Shown here: in pieces, positions 59,847 through 64,000 of the stretch
Numbering within the stretch: the stretch's first letter is position 1
Layout: each line of letters opens with the position of its first letter
From: an uncultured Mollicutes bacterium
GTDB taxonomy: Bacteria > Bacillota_I > Bacilli_A > RFN20 > CAG-826
DNA length: 64,000 nucleotides
Assembly (NCBI GenBank): GCA_937893635.1
Contig: CALBGF010000106.1
Coordinates: 38,473-102,472, forward strand
Direction: 5' to 3'
Made by a program: the position numbers and the translations under genes
The notes under the pieces: model-generated
Seen by the model: only the letters and a program-made list of their open reading frames with translations
Told to the model about the DNA's origin: nothing
The model's database searches: none

Positions 59847-60266
59847 ATGAGTTATTGTTCAGATGTAAAAATTAGATTAAAAGGTAAAAGACTTGCCGAA
59901 ATAGTTAAAAAGTTAGATGAATATGTTAAATCAAAACCAGAAGGTTATCACGAAAATGTGGCACGCCAATTTGACTGTTTTGAAGTACTTGATGTTACTC
60001 CAGATAACAATGATGTTTATGTAGAATTATCATATTACAATGTTAAATGGTATTGGGACGATGTTGCAGAATTTATGAAACTTGTAAGAGATAGTGAAGA
60101 CTACGCTTACGCCCGCATCGGAGAAGAACAAGAGGATATTGAAAGAGATTATTGCGGTGAAATAGAACCAATTTATGTTCGTTCAACTTTTGAAGAAGAC
60201 AGTGAATTTGATGGAAAAATGCGTGAATCAGATGCTTTCACCTATAAGAATATTTTTAAGTACTAA
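59847..60266 (+). CDS. Conserved-looking phage early protein
   Basis: The 139-residue protein has a ferredoxin-like pattern: SYCSDVKIRLKG, then a helix, then VELSYYNVKWYWDDVAEF and YAYARIGEEQEDIE. This arrangement occurs in uncharacterised phage proteins. It is acidic and likely cytoplasmic. Promoter TTGAAA/TATAAT is at 59787-59815 and AAGGAG is at the start. Function unknown. Confidence 0.65.
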   Translation: MSYCSDVKIRLKGKRLAEIVKKLDEYVKSKPEGYHENVARQFDCFEVLDVTPDNNDVYVELSYYNVKWYWDDVAEFMKLVRDSEDYAYARIGEEQEDIERDYCGEIEPIYVRSTFEEDSEFDGKMRESDAFTYKNIFKY

Positions 60267-60292
60267 TTCTAAACAAAAAAGGAGAAAATGAT

Positions 60293-60745
60293 ATGAGTTG
60301 TTATATTAATGTTTATATTAAAGATAAAAAAACAAAGAGATTTACAAGATTATTTTCAATGTCGCGTTCTTCTGCTTTTTATGAAGCTGTTGATGATAAA
60401 TACAATCTTTGGGAAAAATGCTTACCATTTTCTAAATTAGATTTAGTATCGATTGAAAATAATATTAAAAGCAGAATAGAAGACAATAAAGATTATATAA
60501 AGAGAGAAGAAGAAAGAATTAAGTTTATCGCTGAAACTAATTGTTCACTTAAAGAAAAATTAGAAGCTCGTACCGATAGTCTTGATACGATTGAAGAAGT
60601 AAAAGAAGATTTAGTGGGATTAGAATTCGCTTTAAGTTTAACAGAAACTCTTGTTATGATAGCTAATGATGATTATACTGCGCCCGATGATACAATTTAT
60701 ATGGGTGTTGAAAATGCCGACCCAAATGGGGAAGAAGATGAATAG
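60293..60745 (+). CDS. Early hypothetical protein, charged coiled coil
   Basis: The 150-residue protein starts CYINVYIKDKKTKRF and continues with a central Glu/Lys coiled coil and a C-terminal acidic tail ending NGEEDE. It is in the same transcript as the 59847 gene. Its end overlaps the start of a 27-residue membrane peptide. Function unknown. Confidence 0.62.
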   Translation: MSCYINVYIKDKKTKRFTRLFSMSRSSAFYEAVDDKYNLWEKCLPFSKLDLVSIENNIKSRIEDNKDYIKREEERIKFIAETNCSLKEKLEARTDSLDTIEEVKEDLVGLEFALSLTETLVMIANDDYTAPDDTIYMGVENADPNGEEDE

Positions 60746-60821
60746 TGCTGCGATAATTATAATGATTTTATTTACTTCTGCTATAAGTATTGCTCCAATG
60801 TTTTTCCCAGAAGATAGGTAG
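60738..60821 (+). CDS. 27-residue membrane peptide
   Basis: An ATG at 60738 overlaps the preceding stop by 8 bases and opens a 27-codon frame (NSAAIIIMILFTSAISIAP...) made of one hydrophobic helix. GGGGAAGAAGA lies upstream as a purine-rich ribosome site. The next gene starts 10 bases after its stop. Overlap, purine-rich leader and composition support a real small membrane protein, but this is not certain. Confidence 0.45.
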   Translation: MNSAAIIIMILFTSAISIAPMFFPEDR

Positions 60822-60831
60822 GAGGTCCAAA

Positions 60832-61128
60832 ATGAAAAAGTTAAAATCAATATTAGAAAGTAATAATAAAAATGATAAATTTATTAAATCATTACCAAAA
60901 ATCTATGGTATTTTTTGCTGGAAGAGTTATGGATTTTGGGATTTTCCATTCACTGGACAATTCCAAGATAATATGCCGTTAGTTTATGATTTTGATGATG
61001 GTAACGGTTGTTACGAACATTATGTTTTAAGAAAACTTAATGAAGTAACTACTGGTAGTTATTTAACTTTTACTTTTGATGAAGAAACTGCGTGTAGAAT
61101 TGCTGATACTTTTAATAAAGTAGATTAA
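60832..61128 (+). CDS. Small early protein
   Basis: The start at 60832 is chosen because AGGAGG precedes it. The 98-residue protein has GIFCWKSYGFWDFPFTGQF, VYDFDDGNGCYEHYVL and LTFTFDEETACRIADTF, with several aromatic residues. Small phage proteins with this profile are known but have no assigned function. A terminator follows at 61144-61172. Confidence 0.62.
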   Translation: MKKLKSILESNNKNDKFIKSLPKIYGIFCWKSYGFWDFPFTGQFQDNMPLVYDFDDGNGCYEHYVLRKLNEVTTGSYLTFTFDEETACRIADTFNKVD

Positions 61129-61143
61129 TAATAGATATTTATA

Positions 61144-61172
61144 TTAAAAGAAGAACATTGAGTTCTTCTTTT
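61144..61172 (+). terminator. Terminator after 60832 gene
   Basis: AAAAGAAGAAC/GTTCTTCTTTT hairpin followed by T residues. Confidence 0.82.
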
Positions 61173-61201
61173 TTAATTCTAAAAATTTTTTTAAAAATAA
61201 C

Positions 61202-61230
61202 TTGAAATTTTATAAAATGTATGTTATAAT
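61202..61230 (+). promoter_or_regulatory. Promoter of 61258 gene
   Basis: TTGAAA - 17 nt - TATAAT. Confidence 0.82.
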
Positions 61231-61257
61231 AATTATATAAAATAAAGGAGATAAAAA

Positions 61258-61416
61258 ATGTGTATTGAACTTTATAAAAGAACTTTTAAAGAAATCTATG
61301 AAGAAGACGGCGCACTATGTGCCAGAATTTATCTTAATGATTTAATTCGTGGTAAAGATATCACAGAAGAACAATATAAAGAAATCTTATTTGGAGAAGG
61401 GAAAAATAATGATTAA
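61258..61416 (+). CDS. 52-residue early protein
   Basis: The frame begins MCIELYKRTFKEIYEEDGAL behind AAAGGAG and a promoter at 61202-61230, and it ends overlapping the start of the broken gene at 61409. It has a helical acidic composition. It is too short to assign. The promoter and ribosome site make it credible. Confidence 0.55.
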   Translation: MCIELYKRTFKEIYEEDGALCARIYLNDLIRGKDITEEQYKEILFGEGKNND

Positions 61417-61632
61417 ATTAGCACCACCAGCAATAATTAAAGTTAATACCGTTGAAGAATTTATCAAACCATAGTTGAAAAAAGTTTTCCTTATGGACTT
61501 TTTAGGATTTGGGAAGAACAAATTTATACATATGGCGCCGGATGGAGCAATAATGAATATGTAAGAATTAATGGTAATAAGAAAAAAGAAATTTTACAAC
61601 AATTAAAGATGGTAAGAAGAAACTATTTTTAA
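61409..61632 (+). pseudogene. Frameshifted small gene, paralogue of 52530
   Basis: The ATG at 61409 opens 21 codons ending at TAG (61472-61474). Shifting by -1 at 61471 opens a frame reading IVEKSFPYGLFRIW...NNEYVRINGNKK to TAA at 61632. The joined protein (NTVEEFIKP/IVEKSFPYGLFRIW) parallels NFTEFYKMVLEKAKFNGGIFRFW of the 52530 gene. The break is therefore a one-base deletion, a sequencing error or, less likely, programmed frameshifting. No classic slippery heptamer is seen. Confidence 0.6.
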
Positions 61633-61640
61633 ATAAAATT

Positions 61641-61669
61641 TTGATTTTTAATTAAAAAAGTAATATAAT
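61641..61669 (+). promoter_or_regulatory. Promoter of 61697 gene
   Basis: TTGATT - 17 nt - TATAAT, 8 bases after the broken gene at 61409. Confidence 0.84.
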
Positions 61670-61696
61670 ATTTATATAAAGATTAAGGAGATAAAA

Positions 61697-62050
61697 ATGG
61701 TAAATAATTTTGAAGAATTTAGAAAAGATGTTTCTGACGCACTAGTACAGGTATGTAAAAAGTATAATTTAGAACTTGAATTAAAAAATATTAAATATGA
61801 TGATGTACATTTAGACCTTAATGTTACTTTTAATGATAAAGGGAAAAATGGAGATGCTGAATATAATCTTTTTTGTAATTATTGTAAATTCTATGGTTTA
61901 ACTCCAGCAGATTATAAAAAGCAAGTGGTAATAAAAGGAGAAACCTACTATTTATGTGGTTTCGCCAATAAAGCTCGCAAATACAAAGCCATTGTTAGAA
62001 ATAACGAAGGTAAAAAGTTCGGTATGACTTTAGATTTATTTAAAAAATAG
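61697..62050 (+). CDS. Conserved-looking small phage protein
   Basis: The 117-residue protein contains YNLFCNYCKFYGLTPADYKKQ and the tail CGFANKARKYKAIVRNNEGKKFGM, a pattern found in uncharacterised proteins of Firmicutes phages. It is mainly alpha/beta with two Cys near residue 60. Promoter TTGATT/TATAAT is at 61641-61669 and AAGGAG precedes the ATG. Function unknown. Confidence 0.65.
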   Translation: MVNNFEEFRKDVSDALVQVCKKYNLELELKNIKYDDVHLDLNVTFNDKGKNGDAEYNLFCNYCKFYGLTPADYKKQVVIKGETYYLCGFANKARKYKAIVRNNEGKKFGMTLDLFKK

Positions 62051-62058
62051 GGGTAAAT

Positions 62059-62838
62059 ATGAGAGAATTAACTTTAAAAGAAGAATATGATATTTTGTGG
62101 GCTTTAAACGGCGAAGAACCTATGGGTAATGGTACTTCTAGAGTAGTTTTTGATTGTCCAGTTGATTTAGCAGACCAATTAAATCTTGATAGCAATTATC
62201 ATTATGTTATTAAATTAGATTACGGAGTGGCTGGGCGCAATCAGATGACTACAGAAGTTAATTTTTTTAAGAACTGTGAAAATAGTGATAGTATCAAATA
62301 TCTCGCACGCATTGTGGCAGTCGGTAAATTTATGACAATCATGGAATATGTAGAAGTAATTGATTATTTATTTGAATTTATTAATGGAGAAGATTTAATT
62401 GAATATGATGAACATAAAATTGACGGCAGAATTAATCAATTAAGTAAAATTGAAACCGATTTCACCAAAACAGAAATAAAAGATATGTACAATCAGACGA
62501 TTAAAGCCTTAAAATTCTGGTATATGACACAACAAGAATCTGACGGTATTCAAGTAGGCTTAACAGAGGATAAAAGAGTCGTATTATATGACTATGCTAT
62601 TAATAGTATTGAAACTCCTTGTTTTATTTCTAATACTTGCTTAGAAATGTGGGGTGGCGAATTAGTACAAAATTTTATTTCTGTTTTAAGAACTCTAGTG
62701 GGTTTATGCCTTAAAAAAGAAAAAGATTTTTTAGATAATTCTAATAACTTACAAAAAATTGACTCTCTAGTTGAACAAGAAGTTGAAAGATGTTTTGAAG
62801 ACAAAGACTATGTTGTAAAACAAAATTTTGATATTTAA
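62059..62838 (+). CDS. Protein-kinase-fold-like protein
   Basis: The 259-residue protein has features of a kinase N-lobe: a Gly-rich loop GNGTSRVVF (23-31), an invariant-like Lys52 in YVIKLDY, a helix-C Glu66 in TTEVNFF, and a hinge-like MTIMEYVEV. The C-lobe has DGIQVGLTEDKRVVLYDYA, which could be an altered catalytic/metal-binding region without a canonical HRD. Active kinase or pseudokinase cannot be decided. It could modify host proteins early. The ribosome site GGGG is weak. Confidence 0.6.
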   Translation: MRELTLKEEYDILWALNGEEPMGNGTSRVVFDCPVDLADQLNLDSNYHYVIKLDYGVAGRNQMTTEVNFFKNCENSDSIKYLARIVAVGKFMTIMEYVEVIDYLFEFINGEDLIEYDEHKIDGRINQLSKIETDFTKTEIKDMYNQTIKALKFWYMTQQESDGIQVGLTEDKRVVLYDYAINSIETPCFISNTCLEMWGGELVQNFISVLRTLVGLCLKKEKDFLDNSNNLQKIDSLVEQEVERCFEDKDYVVKQNFDI

Positions 62839-62844
62839 CTACCT

Positions 62845-62926
62845 ATGTTGATTGCGCCTTTGTCAAGAATTTTAATTATGTAATTAATTCTAATTCTTAG
62901 TGGTCGGGCGCCTTCAACATAATAAT
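62845..62926 (+). other. Stem-closed element after the kinase-like gene
   Basis: TATGTTGA (from 62845) pairs with TCAACATA (about 62914-62922), enclosing GC-rich GCGCC/GGGCGCC pieces and an AT-rich inner hairpin around 62870-62895. It lies between the 62059 gene stop and the next promoter, and could be a terminator variant or a small RNA. Confidence 0.35.
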
Positions 62927-62955
62927 TTGATTTTTTATTAAAAATATAATATAAT
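62927..62955 (+). promoter_or_regulatory. Promoter of 41-residue peptide gene
   Basis: TTGATT - 17 nt - TATAAT. It supports the small frame at 62981 as a real gene. Confidence 0.84.
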
Positions 62956-62980
62956 ATTATTATAAAAAGGAGATAAAAAA

Positions 62981-63106
62981 ATGAAAAATATTGAAAACTA
63001 CTCTTTAAATATAAGCCCATTTTCAACTGACTTATCTAACTTTTCTACTATATTTATTAATTCAATTTCTGCTAGTTCTAATTCAACTCAAAATTATTTT
63101 AACTAA
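62981..63106 (+). CDS. 41-residue Ser/Asn/Thr-rich peptide
   Basis: A 41-codon frame follows a perfect early promoter (62927-62955) and AAGGAG. The product is unusually rich in Ser, Asn, Thr and Phe (for example FSTDLSNFSTIF) and almost lacks charged residues after the first ten. It has no family. The next promoter begins within 6 bases of its stop. Confidence 0.5.
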   Translation: MKNIENYSLNISPFSTDLSNFSTIFINSISASSNSTQNYFN

Positions 63107-63111
63107 AAAAC

Positions 63112-63140
63112 TTGAAAAAATAATAAAAATAATATATAAT
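63112..63140 (+). promoter_or_regulatory. Promoter of structured leader and 63454 gene
   Basis: TTGAAA - 17 nt - TATAAT. Confidence 0.8.
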
Positions 63141-63453
63141 ATACTTGTAAATAAAAAAGAAAAAAACTTTTATTACCGACCCACAAAGCTAAAGTCGTTA
63201 AACTTGGCTTTGGTCTAATAAGACCTAAAACTAATTGAGCGTAGCTAATTCGAGCCGACTTGTCTGAAAGTCCGTAAAGTGGTATCATCAAGTTCTTAAC
63301 TACCCACTATTCCCGTGAGTGAATAATAAATATGTGGCGAGAATAATTGCGCAATGGTTGCTGGCTTCCTTAAACCAGTTGGCAATAAAAGACAACCTTC
63401 TCGTGGTATTGCTGTTTAAAACCAATGTCTTAATAAATAAAAAAGGAGATAAA
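63141..63453 (+). ncRNA. Structured leader or small RNA before the 63454 gene
   Basis: This is about 310 bases from the promoter at 63112-63140 to the next ribosome site. It has no credible frame but clear hairpins: AAAGC/GCTTT enclosing AAGT-CGTTAA-ACTT (63185-63211), GGTCT-AATA-AGACC (63212-63225) and CTGG/CCAG around 63362. The 11-mer GTCGTTAAACT also occurs near the 5' end of the 1.6-kb RNA (about 53094), and GAGCCG follows in both, suggesting a related RNA domain. Confidence 0.5.
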
Positions 63454-63822
63454 ATGGAATTAAAATATTGTAAAGTAAGATTTGATGGTTATAATAATGA
63501 TTATGACTTCTTGAATTTGGCTTAAATAAAATTGGCAGTTGGAGATGAAGTATTATTAAAGTGTGCTTCGGGCATTCAAAAAGGAATTGTTACCAAAGTG
63601 AATATTCCTAAGGGCAAATCTAATCATAAAGCCTTTGTCTTCCAAAAGATTGATACTTCTTATGCTGAAAGAGTACTCGCGCAAATTGAAGAAAAAGAAG
63701 CATTAGTAAAACAAATGGAAGAAAGAGAACAAGAACTCACAAAAATTAATCAATACAAAGCTTTAGCAATTTCAGACGAAAAGATGGAACAACTCTATAA
63801 CAAATATGTAAGTCTTGATTAA
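63454..63822 (+). pseudogene. Small gene with an in-frame TAA (possible readthrough)
   Basis: ATG at 63454 follows AAGGAG. The first part (LKYCKVRFDGYNNDYDFLNLA) reaches TAA at 63523-63525. The same frame then reads IKLAVGDEVLLKCASGIQKG and on to a coiled coil ending at 63822. No ribosome site precedes the second part. Small phage proteins of this type have both halves in one chain (a VRF strand, then a VGD-VxV beta unit). So it is one gene with a nonsense codon, either a mutation or a recoded stop. Confidence 0.6.
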
Positions 63823-64000
63823 TTTGTAAGCGCCTGCCGCAAACAAAGTATTATTTAAAAAGTGAAAATTTGGAATTTGAAAATTTCTCAAAAAATTATA
63901 AGGTTCTTTTAAAATTTTTACATAAAAGAAAACAAAGAAAAGCAATATATTCATTATTATTTAGTATTATATTTATTATATATTATATAATATATATTAT
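63823..64000. other. AT-rich right edge, no gene seen
   Basis: After the stop at 63822 the sequence is very AT-rich, ending in TATA-type repeats. No frame, tRNA or convincing hairpin is visible. It may hold a promoter whose gene lies beyond the window. Confidence 0.5.

Noticed and set aside
1..64000. Alternative genetic code (recoded stop) as in some gut phages
   Set aside because: TAA, TAG and TGA all end clear genes at sensible places (for example TGA at 52479, TAG at 31177). The single in-frame TAA at 63523 is not enough.
1..64000. CRISPR arrays, insertion sequences, integrase or att sites
   Set aside because: No spaced direct repeats, transposase or recombinase motifs were found on either strand.

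Overview
The window is part of a large, AT-rich tailed-phage genome (by eye about 27-30 % GC). The likely host is a low-GC, probably anaerobic Firmicute: strong AGGAGG-type ribosome sites, sigma-A-like promoters, an anaerobic ribonucleotide reductase, an LL-H-type holin and Firmicutes-type tail modules all point that way. Code 11 fits, since TAA, TAG and TGA are all used as stops. No capsid, terminase or portal gene is visible, so this is only a segment of the genome.

Layout. 1-22.5 kb is almost entirely minus strand and holds the nucleotide and replication block. It runs from a type II topoisomerase (both subunits) through a winged-helix protein, an SSB-like protein, a Sak4-like ATPase, a zinc protein, DnaB-like helicase, DnaG-like primase, RecJ and DNA polymerase III alpha. 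It then continues into NrdD/NrdG, a deoxyribosyltransferase, a class-3 lipase-like protein and a uracil/xanthine permease that runs off the left edge. 22.6-31.2 kb is mixed: a plus-strand virion-like gene, a minus-strand group (UvrD-like helicase, membrane-anchored GIY-YIG nuclease, small membrane protein, PD-(D/E)XK nuclease, DNA ligase, dNMP kinase, holin, Dit-like tail protein), and plus-strand RNase H. 31.2-44.1 kb is a plus-strand tail-fibre/receptor-binding cassette. 44.1-52.8 kb carries small genes, tRNA-Arg, two late genes, and an RNA-repair group (Rnl1-like ligase and a kinase-HD fusion) with a DNA methyltransferase.

52.8-57.55 kb is the most unusual part: about 4.7 kb with no credible protein gene. 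It holds eleven recognisable tRNAs and one degenerate tRNA, separated by long, richly structured, relatively GC-rich non-coding intervals of about 1.6 kb, 0.6 kb and 0.34 kb plus three shorter ones. The setting matches that of giant ornate phage RNAs of the GOLLD/ROOL kind. Several tRNAs are odd (C33 in Thr and Pro, A34 in Ser, a Leu tRNA with no long variable arm), which fits tRNAs adapted to resist host anticodon nucleases alongside the encoded repair enzymes. 57.6-63.8 kb is a run of small early genes, including two broken ones and another structured non-coding leader.

Regulation is visible in the sequence. About two dozen promoters share TTGA(T/A/C)N, a spacer of nearly always exactly 17 nt, and TATAAT, and they precede early, replication and RNA genes. 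A different element, TTTTACTT followed by an A/T-rich block, precedes virion and late genes. GCGC words and NotI octamers are strikingly over-represented for this base composition, except in 36.2-40.5 kb, where GCGC is absent and Thr codons switch to ACA. That marks a recently acquired fibre cassette.
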